A stretch of 64,000 nucleotides of DNA. Origin: Thermoleophilia bacterium (GTDB lineage Bacteria > Actinomycetota > Thermoleophilia > RBG-16-64-13). The first letter of the stretch is position 1; every line of letters begins with the position of its first letter. Both the position numbers and the translations under genes were made by a program. Below, in pieces: positions 8,848 through 19,384 of this stretch. Under the pieces are notes generated by a model that made no database searches, was not told where the DNA came from, and worked only from the letters and a program-made list of their open reading frames with translations. The stretch spans positions 1,290,501 through 1,354,500 of the forward strand of contig JAOSKU010000001.1 of the NCBI GenBank assembly GCA_027493445.1, given 5' to 3'.

Positions 8848-10469
8848 TCACACGCGTTCGGCGCCGCCCGGCAGGAGCGTGTTCTCGTGTTCACCCATCA
8901 TGCCGCCTAGCACCACGTCGGCTGCTGAGCGCCCGCTGTAGGCGGCCGTGCCCAGACCTCCCGCGAAGAGCCGGGTGAAGGCCTGCAGGCCCACGTGCAG
9001 CAATCCGGGCACCGGCGACACCACCAGGCTGCGTGCCCAGGGCTCAGGCACGTCGCTCGCCCGCCACGACCAGCCAGCAATCGATCCTTCGGTGCGATGC
9101 CCCCAATCGCGATAGGTGAGAGGGGTGGCGACCTCACGAACGCGAGTGGCGGCGGCCAGCCCGGGTATCACCGCGTCCGCCGCCGCCACGAGGGCGTCGG
9201 CGTAGCCCTCCTTCAGCGCGTAGTAGGCGGCATGGTGCCGGCCCCGGCCCGCGCCGTCCAGAGCCAGGAAGGATTCGATGGGGGCCACGCATTTCAGAAC
9301 CAGGGTCTCATGACCCGGCGGCGCCGCCGCCTCGGGTCCGGAGTGCCGCGACCACCACGAGAGCCAGAGCTCGTCGGCCACGAAGTCGTCAGCCACCGGG
9401 CGCCGGAAGGACCAGGGCACGGGGTCGCCCTCCCTGAGCTTCACCAGCAGCTGGTGACCCTTGAACGCCGAGAGGTCGACAGAAGCCGACTCCACTCCTA
9501 GAAAGACCGTGAAGGCCGACGGGCTCAAGGGCCGCTCGGCAGCCTCCGCGCCCGCCTCCGCTGACAGCACACCGGCCGGCGCCAGATCGAGGAGCGCGTG
9601 CCGCTGATCGATGTCTGCAATCACGTACCCGGCCCTCAGGCGACGCCCGCCGGCGGTGCGCACACCCTCCACGCGGCCGGCATCGACGAGCAACGCCTCC
9701 ACCCGCGCCCCGAGAGCCAAGCGAGCGCCCATGGCTTCCGAGCGGGCAGCCAGCATCTCCGCCAGCGCGCCAATGCCGGTGGTCGGGTACCAGATGCCTT
9801 CCTCCGCCATGAAGTCCCACATTTGCGCCAGCAGGACAACGCCCATGATCGGTGCGGCGACCCCTTGGCTGCCCAGGAGGTCGATCAAGCGGCGGTCCCT
9901 CAAGTGACGCTCCAGGAGCTCGCGGGCGGGCACCCGCCCCCACTTCGTCAAGACACGGCGAGCTGCGACCACGCCCCCGCGGCATCCAAGGGCGGCTCCG
10001 CACCGAGATCCGCCGGCCTCAGCCGGCGGAGCGCCCCGACAACCTCCCGCAGCACCGCAAACACCGAACGGAGGCCCACCGCCTCAGCGGAAAAGGCTCC
10101 CGTGAGCTGCGCCTCCAGGCGGGAGAGGGGCATGGAGATGATCACGTCGAGATCGTCCCGGCGTACCTGGAACACGTCGCGCTCGAAGCTGAGGGCCTGG
10201 GTAGTAGTACCTAGTTCGCGAAGCGTGCGGGCGAGGCTGGCCGGCACGGTGAAGGAGAGGGGCCCGGCGGGGAACACGAAGTCCCGGCGACGGAACACGT
10301 GTGCGGTGCCGCCTACGTGCCTGTCCTGCTCGAGCACAAGGACGCGGCGGCCGGCCATCGCCAGATGGCCGGCCGCCGTCAATCCGCCGATGCCCGCACC
10401 GACGATGAGGACATCCCACTCGTGAGAAAGGTCGTCTCCCAGCCTGCGCGAGGGCGACTCAACCGTCAC
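8848..10469 (-). CDS. Phytoene-desaturase-like FAD oxidoreductase, apparent frameshift
   Basis: Flavin-dependent oxidoreductase of the phytoene desaturase/amine-oxidase fold, about 540 residues once joined. The N-terminal part starts at a GTG at 10469 behind GGAGGG and contains the FAD-binding dinucleotide fold (DVLIVGAGIGGLTAAGHLAM) and the following glutamate (VLVLEQDRHVGG). It runs out of frame at a five-C run (9974-9978). The remainder (TKWGRVPARELLERHL, TGIGALAEMLAARSEAMG) ends with the usual C-terminal glycine-rich FAD segment near GLQAFTRLFAGGLGTAAYSG. The substrate is unknown; relatives act on carotenoids, retinoids or lipids. No carotenoid pathway genes are nearby. The break is probably a homopolymer error. 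Confidence 0.82.
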
Positions 10470-10510
10470 GATCCCTCCGCGCGCCGCTTACGCGTTGCCG
10501 TGGACTCGTG

Positions 10511-11452
10511 TCAGTTCCCGGCGCGGTCGCGGCCCTCTCCCTGCGGCGCCCGCACCGCCACCGCCCCAGCCAGAGCGTCCTGCAGAGCGGGCTCGTCGAG
10601 CTGCTGCCCGATCACGTTCACCCTCCCGCTCACGGCGCAGCTCCAGGGGGATTCCTGGATGCGGCCCGAAGCGAGATCGATGCGCACACATCCGTCTTCA
10701 ACGATGAAGACGCCCTTGGCCCGGCGCACGTCTCCGAACCGTCCCTCGGCGATCGCCCGGAAGAAACTCCGCAGAGCCTCCCGGCGGAAGGTCTCGGGCA
10801 ACACCCGGGAGAAGGCCTCGTAGCCATCCAGACGGGCGGTCGGCCCCTCGGGCGAAGGCAACGGAGGCAACAGTGGCAACACATCGTCCCAGCTGAAGAC
10901 CCCGTAGGCGGTAGGGAGCACGACCGCGTCGGGGTTGCGGCGCTCCAGGTCGGCCGTGACCTCGGCGATGGCGTCCCACTCGGCGAGATCGGTCTTGTTG
11001 AGCAAGATGAGCTGAGCCAACCCGATCTGGGCGTTCACGAAGGTCTCGCTCATCTGCGTGAACCAGTCGTAGTCGGCCACGTCGAGGATCAGGACGGTGC
11101 GTATGTCGTCGACCAGCCCGGCGATCCGCTCGTGCGTGACAGCCTGCAGGATGTCGCGCATGGAGGCGACCCCCGAAGGCTCCACCACAAGGTGCTCGGG
11201 GGCCAGCACCTCCGCGATCTCCTGGATCTGCAGCATGAAGTCCGCCTTGAGGCTGCAGCAGATGCAGCCGCTGGCCAGCTCTCGCACCGCGCCCTCGCCG
11301 GAACCAAGCAGCGCCCCGTCTACGCCCACCTGCCCGAACTCGTTCACAAGCAGGACGGTCTTGCGCGGATCGAAGGCCCCCTGCTCGATGAGATTGAGGA
11401 TCGCGGTGGTCTTGCCCGAGCCCAGAAAACCGCCGATCACGTCAACATGCAT
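10511..11452 (-). CDS. CobW/G3E-family GTPase (metallochaperone-like)
   Basis: Cytoplasmic P-loop GTPase of 313 residues. Visible elements are Walker A (GGFLGSGKTTAILNLI at the N-terminus), the metal-binding CxCC-type motif (ASGCICCSLKADF), a Walker B-like stretch (HLVVEPSGVASM) and the guanine-specificity NKTD (LILLNKTDLAEWD). The C-terminal CobW_C-like domain is short. Members deliver metals (Zn, Co, Fe, Ni) or act on cobalamin or nitrile hydratase assembly. Here a cobalamin-dependent mutase, a urease remnant and a nitrilase all lie within 11 kb, so the metal cannot be decided. The ATG has a GGAGGGGG site. Confidence 0.88.
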   Translation of the reverse strand: MHVDVIGGFLGSGKTTAILNLIEQGAFDPRKTVLLVNEFGQVGVDGALLGSGEGAVRELASGCICCSLKADFMLQIQEIAEVLAPEHLVVEPSGVASMRDILQAVTHERIAGLVDDIRTVLILDVADYDWFTQMSETFVNAQIGLAQLILLNKTDLAEWDAIAEVTADLERRNPDAVVLPTAYGVFSWDDVLPLLPPLPSPEGPTARLDGYEAFSRVLPETFRREALRSFFRAIAEGRFGDVRRAKGVFIVEDGCVRIDLASGRIQESPWSCAVSGRVNVIGQQLDEPALQDALAGAVAVRAPQGEGRDRAGN

Positions 11453-11782
11453 GTCCCCCTCCTGGAACGAGGCGCGCCGCGCCCTGGAATCGATCGTCGA
11501 GACTCTGCTGCCCTATTCCCCGCCCGCGCGGGCGCGACACCCGGACACTATCCCGGCCTTGAAAAGGAGCCAGACCGGCCAGCTGGGCCATGGCCCGGCG
11601 CGGCTGCAACCGCATATGCTCGACCCATTGTACCGGAGACGCCCGTCCCTTCGGCTGTCAGCCGGCGGCCCGCTGACCTACACGGCGTGCTCCGGTGCTT
11701 GCCCCGGTCTTCCCAGGGGGATAAGGCGGGCAGCATTGAACTACTTCGCGTGACATCGAGAACCGAGAAAGGCAAGCCGACC

Positions 11783-12343
11783 ATGATGCCCATCGGCCTA
11801 TTGATGATCGAGCACCGCCTCATCGAACGCGCGATCGCCGTGGTGAGCCGGCAGATCGAACTGATAGCGGCTGGAGGGGCACCCGATCCCCGCGACATCG
11901 ATGGGATAGTCGACTTCCTACACACCTATGCCGATCGCTACCATCACGGGAAGGAGGAGGACATCCTCTTCCGCGACCTGGCGCGTCACGGTCTCTCCCC
12001 TGAGCACGAGATAGTCATGCGCCGCCTGATCGAAGAGCACGAGTACGCCCGCCGCACCGCTGCCTCCCTCGGTGACGCCAACTCACGCTTCACTTCCGGC
12101 GACCCCACCGGCCTCGCCCAGGTCGAGGGCTATCTCCGCGCCCTCGAAGGCCTCTATCCCGCCCACATCGACCTCGAGGATCACCATTTCTTTCGGCCGA
12201 TCATGGCCTATTTCACCCCGGACGAGCAGCAGGCGATGCTCGAAGAGTTCCGGGAGTTCGACAGGGAACTGGTCCACGAGAGATACCGCGACGTGGTGGC
12301 GCGCCTTTCCGCCCGGGCGACCGCCACCTCAGCGGAGAGCTGA
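11783..12343 (+). CDS. Hemerythrin-like HHE domain protein
   Basis: Cytoplasmic four-helix-bundle protein of 186 residues that probably holds a di-iron centre. Metal-ligand histidines and acids sit in the usual order: EHRLIERAIAVVSRQIE, FLHTYADRYHHGKEEDILFR, EHEYARR and LYPAHIDLEDHHFFRPIMAY. Family roles include O2/NO sensing, iron storage and protection of anaerobic enzymes. The start is the first of two adjacent ATGs. It is divergent from the CobW gene. The hemerythrin fold is clear; the function is not. Confidence 0.85.
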   Translation: MMPIGLLMIEHRLIERAIAVVSRQIELIAAGGAPDPRDIDGIVDFLHTYADRYHHGKEEDILFRDLARHGLSPEHEIVMRRLIEEHEYARRTAASLGDANSRFTSGDPTGLAQVEGYLRALEGLYPAHIDLEDHHFFRPIMAYFTPDEQQAMLEEFREFDRELVHERYRDVVARLSARATATSAES

Positions 12344-12513
12344 CTTCCCGCCGGCGGACTCCTTCGAAGCGCGCGATTCTCGAGATCCGTGTCAAGCAAA
12401 GGGCCGCGTGTGGCGTGTCCTTGTGGAGAAGACTGCTTGGCGGTCCATCGGCACACGCTACGATGGAGGCGACCATGGAAGGCAACCGGTGATCCCGGTC
12501 ACGACGAAAGCGG

Positions 12514-13127
12514 ATGACTCGTCTAGGGCCCTCCGGCCGGGGGAGGTCACCACGGACAGCGAGCACGGAAACGGCCGCCGACTCGCCGTCGGCGCGGCTC
12601 GTCGCCGATCCTACGCTCGACCCGCGCGCGGCTGTGATACACGATTGGATCCAGGCTATAGGGGAAGGCGACCTGTCTCTTGCCTGGGATCTCCTCGGCG
12701 AGCAGGCGCAGGCCGGATTCGGCGATCGCGATGCCTTTGCGGAGAAGGCGGCCGGCTCCGGGCTGGCCGTTTCCGGAGACAGCGGCCTGCACCGCGCATA
12801 CACTCCAACCGACCTCCCCCCGGACTCCACGTGCTTACCGTGCTCTTCATCCCCGATGAGGGGCAACCGAGCGCGGCGGCGGCCCTGTTCCAGGTCTCCG
12901 GATCCAGCAGCTCGACGACGACTCCGACCGTCACCCAGCCGCCTTTCTCAGAAGCAACCATGCCGGCCGCTCACCAGTCGGTCAATGAGCTTCTGCGCAG
13001 CGTTCGCGACGACGACCTCGCGGCCTTCACCGGTCTCTACGCCGAGACCGACCGCATCGCCGGCGAGCGCTGGAGCTGCGTGAAGGAGGACGGTCCGCGG
13101 AGGGTGGCCTACCCGCTGCGCCAATGA
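12514..13127 (+). CDS. Uncharacterised protein, apparent frameshift
   Basis: Two coding-like pieces in different plus frames make one protein of about 200 residues. The first part includes DPRAAVIHDWIQAIGEGDLS, then LAWDLLGEQAQAGFG. After a six-C run (12816-12821) the second reads PGLHVLTVLFIPDEGQPSAA and, later, NELLRSVRDDDLAAFTGLYA, ending at 13127. The first block resembles NTF2/DUF4878-like domains, in which a short helical 'dW...aw.ll' pattern is common, but this is a weak resemblance. The true start may be upstream and in a further frame. It is convergent with, and only seven bases from, the mutase gene. Confidence 0.45.
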
Positions 13128-13133
13128 CGGGCG

Positions 13134-14818
<1,685 letters not shown>

Positions 14819-14976
14819 CGGGCTCCCCATGCGGATGGACGTCTCGCCCTGCTGATACCCGGGAGTCGCGGGCGGCAGTCGAAATCGGCTGGTGCTCCGG
14901 GCCGCGCCGAGTGATCGGGCAGCCCTCGGGATCCGTCAGTGGTCTCCAGGTCACCGAGCCGGCGAAGAGCCGCTGC

Positions 14977-15276
14977 CTATCGGGGCTCCTCCCGCCGACC
15001 TCGTTCTTGCTCGGCCACGAACCGGTCCACGATCTCTCGGAGCTCATTGATGCCGAGCTCTTCAGTCAGGCTGCGGACGCGCTTGGCAAGGTAGGCAAGG
15101 TAATCCGCGACGGCTGCTGGCGGCTCCGTCGCCCCAGTTGGGGGAATCAGGGAGGACAGCGCGATGAATTGGAGGCTGGACTCCACCTGCATCTCCCGGC
15201 GCCAGCGGGCGATATCGTCTCTGAGCCACTGAATCTCACACGTGAGCGCAGCGATGGCGTCAACTTCAGCCGACAC
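14977..15276 (-). CDS. Small coiled-coil protein of unknown function
   Basis: About 99 residues, charged and mostly helical. An N-terminal heptad-like stretch (IAALTCEIQWLRDDIARWRR) and a C-terminal one (YLAYLAKRVRSLTEELGINE) flank a small hydrophobic segment (LQFIALSSLIPP). The GTG at 15276 is preferred because it directly follows AGGGAGGGG; an ATG at 15303 has no such site. No family was recognised. It stands alone between the mutase gene and the anti-sigma operon. Confidence 0.5.
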   Translation of the reverse strand: MSAEVDAIAALTCEIQWLRDDIARWRREMQVESSLQFIALSSLIPPTGATEPPAAVADYLAYLAKRVRSLTEELGINELREIVDRFVAEQERGRREEPR

Positions 15277-15499
15277 GGCCCCTCCCTTCCCCAGCGGAAC
15301 CATTACATGCGGATCCAGGTGGCCCAGGTACGCGGATGCCCCGGACCACAGCGGCCCCCGACCCACCCAGTACGCGCTTCGGACCTCATTCTTGGGCGAG
15401 ACATTCTACGCACCCCCACTCACGCAACGAGTTCGAGCCCCCGCCAAACGATCGCGGCCCCTTCCCGCCCTCCGACCGATTTTCGGGGGTATGGAGAAG
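15277..15499. other. Intergenic region without an identified gene
   Basis: No supported gene. It should hold the promoter of the small coiled-coil gene to its left. It runs up to the strong hairpin that follows the sigma-factor operon. Confidence 0.4.
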
Positions 15500-15549
15500 G
15501 ACACACACCCCGGGAGGTTCGTGGGCGCTCGCCTCCCGAGGTGTGTGCT
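15500..15549. terminator. Long hairpin ending the sigma-factor operon
   Basis: Imperfect inverted repeat of about 18 bp (ACACACACCCCGGGAGG at 15501 against CCTCCCGAGGTGTGTGCT) with a 14-base loop, 21 bases beyond the stop of the last minus-strand gene of the operon. Its position supports transcription termination. Confidence 0.65.
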
Positions 15550-15570
15550 AGGGGGGATATCGGTAGCCGG

Positions 15571-16059
15571 CTACTGCGTGCCTCCTACCAAGCCGCGGAG
15601 CGCGCTTCGTGTCAGGGTGTTGCCCTCTGGATCTCCGGGCACCGATTCCAGTCTGCCGAAGAGCCCTCCGGTCTTCCTGAAGACAGAAGACCCGTCGTGC
15701 ACGAGCCAGTAGGCATCATCGGCGGTCGGGCCGTACTGGGGTTTCGCAACCCCGAAAGCTACGACCTCATCTCCGACCGCCAGGCCGCCACCAGGCAATC
15801 CGCCGTCCGAACCGGTCGCCCCATCGTCTGGCCTGATTTCGGCGGGCCCCAGGAGGAGCACCAGCCCGCTTGCCTGCGGTCCCTTCCACACCTCTGCGGG
15901 TTCGACGGCATAGGTGACATACATGATGGGCAGCTCCCCATCGGTCGTGCCGTGCCATTCTTTGCCGTCAGGCGAGTTCCAGCGGGGCGCCTCCACCCCG
16001 ACGACCCGGCCCCACACGATCACCTGCGCCTCCCGAATCTGAGCGGAGAGGAAGTTCAT
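15571..16059 (-). CDS. Uncharacterised protein at end of sigma/anti-sigma operon
   Basis: 162 residues, beta-rich in appearance (REAQVIVWGRVVGVEAPRWN, VTYAVEPAEVWKGP, LVLLLGPAEIRPDD, VGDEVVAFGVAKPQYG). No signal peptide is visible, and no domain was recognised with confidence. Its ATG overlaps the stop of the preceding membrane protein (ATGA), so it is either translationally coupled or originally the extracytoplasmic domain of that protein. Every other fused-looking break in this window lies in a G/C run, and none is obvious here, so two separate proteins are slightly favoured. It is probably a partner of the anti-sigma system. Confidence 0.6.
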   Translation of the reverse strand: MNFLSAQIREAQVIVWGRVVGVEAPRWNSPDGKEWHGTTDGELPIMYVTYAVEPAEVWKGPQASGLVLLLGPAEIRPDDGATGSDGGLPGGGLAVGDEVVAFGVAKPQYGPTADDAYWLVHDGSSVFRKTGGLFGRLESVPGDPEGNTLTRSALRGLVGGTQ

Positions 16060-16460
16060 CCCGTCGACCGGGGGTCGCGCTCCGTGGAGGCAGGCGTCGT
16101 GGACTGGGTCGAGCCTAGGTTGTGCAGCGGCGTCAGCACTTCGGTTGTGGTGGTCGAGGCCAAGGGAACCCGGATAGAGACTACCGGACCGCCGGGTTCC
16201 TTCGGAACCGAGTTCTCCGGCTGCCGGATAACTGTCAGGATCGCCGTTCCGACCAGCAGCAGAGAAGCCGTGGCGAGCAACGTCGAGACGGCCACTCGCC
16301 TCTTGGACCTCCTGGAGTGGCCTTCGAGGGTCTCGATAGGTCGGCCTATGACTCTCGCGTAGAGGTCACTGGCGGAACTGCCGGCCGCCCATTCCTCCGC
16401 GCGATCGTCGGGTACGGGGTTCGCCCTGCGGAGAAGCGCAAATGCCCTCCTGGCTTTCAC
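16056..16460 (-). CDS. Putative membrane anti-sigma factor
   Basis: 134 residues. A short cytoplasmic N-terminal region (about 1-55, no zinc-binding HxxxCxxC motif) is followed by one membrane segment (VSTLLATASLLLVGTAILTV, about residues 57-78) and a Thr/Ser/Pro-rich outer tail. Its start overlaps the sigma gene stop (ATGA), the usual coupling of ECF sigma factors to their inhibitors. The anti-sigma role is inferred from this context and topology, since the cytoplasmic part shows no diagnostic motif. Confidence 0.65.
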   Translation of the reverse strand: MKARRAFALLRRANPVPDDRAEEWAAGSSASDLYARVIGRPIETLEGHSRRSKRRVAVSTLLATASLLLVGTAILTVIRQPENSVPKEPGGPVVSIRVPLASTTTTEVLTPLHNLGSTQSTTPASTERDPRSTG

Positions 16461-17026
16461 GGTGTCATATCCTTTGAAGCCAGCGCACGTTCGTGGAAGC
16501 CCCGCTCGCCGCCGGACTCTTCTTTCATCGCCTCAGCCAGTCGTTTGCGCGCGCGATGGAAGCGAACGGTGAACGTAGCCATGTTGCAGCCCAGTACAGC
16601 GGCGGCCTGGCGGTGGCTCAGGTCATCCCAGGCGACGAGGAGAAGCACTTCGCGATCGTTCTCGCTGAGACGGGCCAGCCCGCACAAAGCAAGTTCAGCC
16701 TCCGTCGAGACCGGCTGCTCCTGATCCTCGGTCCCTATCTGCATCGGCGCATCCTCCTGCACCTTCTGGGCGAGGGCATCTCGTCGAGCCTCCGCTCGCT
16801 GCCTGTCGGCGATGACCCTCCGAGCGACCCCCAGAAGCCATGTCAGGGCGCCGGTTCCGGGCATAGCTTCCAGTCTTCGCCAGGCCACGAGAAACGTATC
16901 TGCCACCACATCCTCCGCCTCTTCGAGGGTGTGCACTCTGCGCAGGGCATAGGCGAACACGCGCGCTCGCTGGGCTGCGTAGACCTCCGCAAAGCGTCTC
17001 TCTCGATCAGTTGCCGGCAAGGTCAC
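16457..17026 (-). CDS. ECF-type RNA polymerase sigma factor
   Basis: 189 residues with the two ECF regions. Region 2 (FAEVYAAQRARVFAYALRRV, then EEAEDVVADTFLVAWRRL) and region 4 (LARLSENDREVLLLVAWDDL, SHRQAAAVLGCNMATFTVRF) are joined by a linker of about 50 residues. It directs RNA polymerase to a specific set of promoters, probably in response to an envelope signal through the coupled membrane protein. The start is a GTG at 17026. A promoter motif just upstream is repeated in the opposite orientation before the secreted-protein genes, suggesting autoregulation and a divergent regulon. Confidence 0.9.
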   Translation of the reverse strand: MTLPATDRERRFAEVYAAQRARVFAYALRRVHTLEEAEDVVADTFLVAWRRLEAMPGTGALTWLLGVARRVIADRQRAEARRDALAQKVQEDAPMQIGTEDQEQPVSTEAELALCGLARLSENDREVLLLVAWDDLSHRQAAAVLGCNMATFTVRFHRARKRLAEAMKEESGGERGFHERALASKDMTP

Positions 17027-17048
17027 CGATCACGGCAAAAAGCCCCTG

Positions 17049-17086
17049 CACTATGTATATGGCCGGATGAGCCCAAAACCTTACAG
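17049..17086 (-). promoter_or_regulatory. Candidate ECF promoter of the sigma operon
   Basis: On the minus strand this reads CTGTAAGG, 12 variable bases, then CCGGCCATATACATAGTG, ending 23 bases before the sigma GTG. Both blocks and the exact spacing recur at 17263-17300 on the plus strand. Two conserved blocks separated by unconserved spacer are what an ECF -35/-10 pair would look like; CTGTAAGG would be the -35 and the ATACATA part the -10. Confidence 0.7.
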
Positions 17087-17262
17087 GGCGAGGAAGAAAC
17101 TTCGAAGAAAGATCTCCAGGGACGAAGGCCACTGCGCAGGCACGCTCGGGCTCGGTGGACAAGGATGACACCTGTCGTGCACATGCCCCGATTCTACGGT
17201 GTCAGCCTGCGCGCACCAATGACTTGGTGGCCACTGCATTTTTTCGCGTGTTTGGCTGCCGC
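17087..17262. other. Spacer between two divergent copies of the promoter motif
   Basis: About 180 bases with no supported gene. A 71-codon minus-strand frame (17081-17296) crosses both promoter motifs, has no ribosome-binding site or domain and is not considered real. Confidence 0.5.
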
Positions 17263-17300
17263 CTGTAAGGAATCGTGCCTTGCCGGCCATATACATAGTG
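17263..17300 (+). promoter_or_regulatory. Candidate ECF promoter of the secreted-protein genes
   Basis: The plus strand reads CTGTAAGG (17263), 12 bases, then CCGGCCATATACATAGTG (17283-17300), identical in both blocks and spacing to the motif upstream of the sigma gene. It faces the two exported-protein genes that start at 17605, implying a leader of about 300 bases. The leader contains two strong AGGAGGT sites (near 17459 and 17506) that do not serve a clear start codon. Confidence 0.7.
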
Positions 17301-17604
17301 AGGACATTGCTTCCCGCGGGTCAATCCGCCAGGCAGGGAGGGAGCCAAGGGCGTCTTGTGGGCAGGCCCGGTTTTCACTCCGTCGCACGCCGACCGGTCG
17401 GAAAACCCAGGGGGCACGCGAGGGAGTGGGCTCCAGCATCGGGCGGAGCTTTGTGAGGAAAGGAGGTCCATCGACTGGTGATCGTCCGGCCCTCGGGCCT
17501 TGAGAAAGGAGGTCACAACGGAGACCCCGGCACATTCCGAAACCGGGGGAATGTCGGTAGAGAAGGGCGGGAGAAGTCGACCCGCCACCCGCACGGGGGG
17601 ATTC

Positions 17605-18225
17605 ATGCGTAAGAGAGTAGGACTTGTGTTCGCAGCGGTGTCGTTGCTCGTCTTCATGCAGGCGGCTCCGGCAAGCGCCAACTGGTACGCGGGCAACAGG
17701 CGCACGGCCGGGTACGGTGTGCGCGCCGACATCAGGACGCCGGCCTCGCAGCCGATCATGTACAGCGGGTCGATCAGCAGCTGGGTCTCGACGGAGGACT
17801 ACGCTGGCAAGTGGGCCCAGACCGGTTGGTACTTTCACGTGGATGACTACGCACCCATGGATTACATCGAGTACTTCGACAGCTCGGGCGTGCATCACAT
17901 TGATGACATCGCCCTTCACTCGTTCAACTTCTGGCGCCCGTTTGAGGTGCGAAATGCCACCTCCACCAGGTGGGATCTCTACATTGTCGGGACCAAGCGA
18001 GGCTCCTCCTACGTGAGCCAGGCACCCCCCAACGAGGTCCAGGTCCTCTCTGAGGTCCAGGGTTCGAGCAGCAACCAGCTGCGGAGGCCCTCGTTCCGCA
18101 CGGTCCAGTTCGCCGATTCCTATCTGACCTACTGGAACTTCGATCAAGCGAATTGGGTGGAAAACAGCCCCTACTACGTGGTGAGCAAGACATATAGGTA
18201 CCAGTACGAAACCGATGGACCGTGA
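17605..18225 (+). CDS. Secreted protein of unknown function (probable ECF regulon)
   Basis: 206 residues. A Sec signal peptide (MRKRVGLVFAAVSLLVFMQA, cleavage probably after APASA) precedes a mature, aromatic-rich, apparently beta-structured domain (GSISSWVSTEDYAGKWAQTG, YFHVDDYAPMDYIEYFDSSG, FADSYLTYWNFDQANWVENS). There are no cysteines in the mature part, no anchor and no recognised family. The ATG at 17605 is chosen because it begins the signal peptide; the open frame continues upstream to 17500 without a better start. It is followed after 44 bases by a second exported protein and preceded by a putative sigma-dependent promoter, so an envelope-stress or cell-surface role is inferred. Confidence 0.7.
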   Translation: MRKRVGLVFAAVSLLVFMQAAPASANWYAGNRRTAGYGVRADIRTPASQPIMYSGSISSWVSTEDYAGKWAQTGWYFHVDDYAPMDYIEYFDSSGVHHIDDIALHSFNFWRPFEVRNATSTRWDLYIVGTKRGSSYVSQAPPNEVQVLSEVQGSSSNQLRRPSFRTVQFADSYLTYWNFDQANWVENSPYYVVSKTYRYQYETDGP

Positions 18226-18269
18226 GCGACGCGCTCCCTGCCGTGTCCGCGAAAGAAAGGTGAGAAGCC

Positions 18270-19112
18270 ATGCCAAGTGGTAAGCGCGTAGTCCAGCTGC
18301 TGGTGATACTGCCGCTGGCCCTGCTGGGCCTCGGTGTAACCGTCAACTCCGTCCTGGCCACGGGAGAGGAACCTGCGTCGCCCCCCGCCGCCGAACAGAC
18401 GACTCCGGCTGTTCCCCCTTCCGTCGCAGCAGCAGCCCAGCAGGGAGGCTTCACCGGCCTGGTTGACTCCCTGAGTCGGCAAGGGATTCCGGTGGTGGAC
18501 GCCGCCGTGAGTGCAGAGCCTGGAGAGGTCGAAGTCACCGTGCAGGGGACGCGCGATCTGTATGCGGTCGTCGAGCTCAGCAGCCGCGTGTACTACGAAG
18601 CCGCGCTGGCCAAGGCCACGAGTGATTTCGACCCGGCCTTCCTCTACGTCAACGTGGTGAGCGAAGACGGGGCGACCGTGAGCCAGGATGGCCGGGCGAT
18701 CGAGCCTTTGACGCGGCCCCACATGGACACCAGCGTGGACGACCTGCAGGCCGCGGCTCTCAGCCAGGCAGCCCTGACGAGCCACGGCCTCGACGGCCTC
18801 ACGATCGACGCCCTCTCTGTCTCGACGCAAGGCGACCGGCGCACCTTGTCGCTCGCACTGCGCAGCGACAACACTCCGGTCGCCGCCGAATCGCTCCAGT
18901 GGCTCCTTCTGAATGCCATCAAGGAATGGGGCTGGGTAGCCGACCTCAACACGAACCACGGCATCGGCCTTGGGTGGATAAGGGTGGAGGTCACCTATCC
19001 TGGCGACATCCCCAAGCTCGTCTCCGTGGTCGACATCGGGAACACCTCCGTCTCCACCTACGCGGGCGGACGCGTGCCCGAGTTCGCAATCGGGCCGCCC
19101 CCGGCGAACTGA
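18270..19112 (+). CDS. Secreted/anchored protein of unknown function
   Basis: 280 residues with an N-terminal signal or anchor (VQLLVILPLALLGLGVTVNS) and a Pro/Ala linker (about 30-55). The remaining domain has alternating strands and helices (EVEVTVQGTRDLYAVVELSS, LDGLTIDALSVSTQGDRRTL, GIGLGWIRVEVTYPGDIPKL). No family was recognised. It probably shares a transcript with the secreted protein just upstream and ends before a strong hairpin. An AGAAAGGTGAGAAG site precedes the ATG. The role is inferred only as extracytoplasmic, within the sigma-factor regulon. Confidence 0.65.
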   Translation: MPSGKRVVQLLVILPLALLGLGVTVNSVLATGEEPASPPAAEQTTPAVPPSVAAAAQQGGFTGLVDSLSRQGIPVVDAAVSAEPGEVEVTVQGTRDLYAVVELSSRVYYEAALAKATSDFDPAFLYVNVVSEDGATVSQDGRAIEPLTRPHMDTSVDDLQAAALSQAALTSHGLDGLTIDALSVSTQGDRRTLSLALRSDNTPVAAESLQWLLLNAIKEWGWVADLNTNHGIGLGWIRVEVTYPGDIPKLVSVVDIGNTSVSTYAGGRVPEFAIGPPPAN

Positions 19113-19186
19113 GTGTTGCGCCTGCTGAGTCGGGCGACCATCGCCGTGCCGTGAACCAAAGCTCGAAGCCCGCGGCGTGATTCTGG

Positions 19187-19229
19187 GGCGGGCCAGCCTG
19201 AGGAGCCTCGAACCATTGGCTGGCCCGCC
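19187..19229. terminator. Hairpin ending the secreted-protein operon
   Basis: Perfect 12-bp stem (GGCGGGCCAGCC/GGCTGGCCCGCC) with a 19-base loop, followed by GCCCTTTAT, 75 bases beyond the stop codon. It fits a Rho-independent terminator with a weak T-tract. Confidence 0.75.
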
Positions 19230-19384
19230 GCCCTTTATCCAGGGGTCACGGGGCAGGATGGCTCTTGCATCCCCTCGCCGCCCCAACTACCCTTTACGGG
19301 AATCACCGAGCCTGCCCATTCCTAGCCCTGGGGCGGGAGGCGGTTCTTGCACGGAGCGGACCCAGATCCGGAGAGGACAGAACC

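Noticed and set aside
10508..12343. 611-residue plus-strand protein ending in the hemerythrin
   Set aside because: The first two thirds are antisense to the CobW gene and show no domain. Only the part from 11783 has hemerythrin character.
15571..16460. Treating the anti-sigma and following gene as one frameshifted protein
   Set aside because: No G/C run marks the junction and a normal ATGA overlap exists. Two coupled genes are the simpler reading, though fusion is not excluded.
17049..17300. A 252-bp transposable element bounded by perfect 18-bp inverted repeats
   Set aside because: The similarity extends past the 18-bp ends to CTGTAAGG with exact spacing inside, and each copy lies just upstream of a gene facing outward. 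Divergent promoters explain this better than an element.
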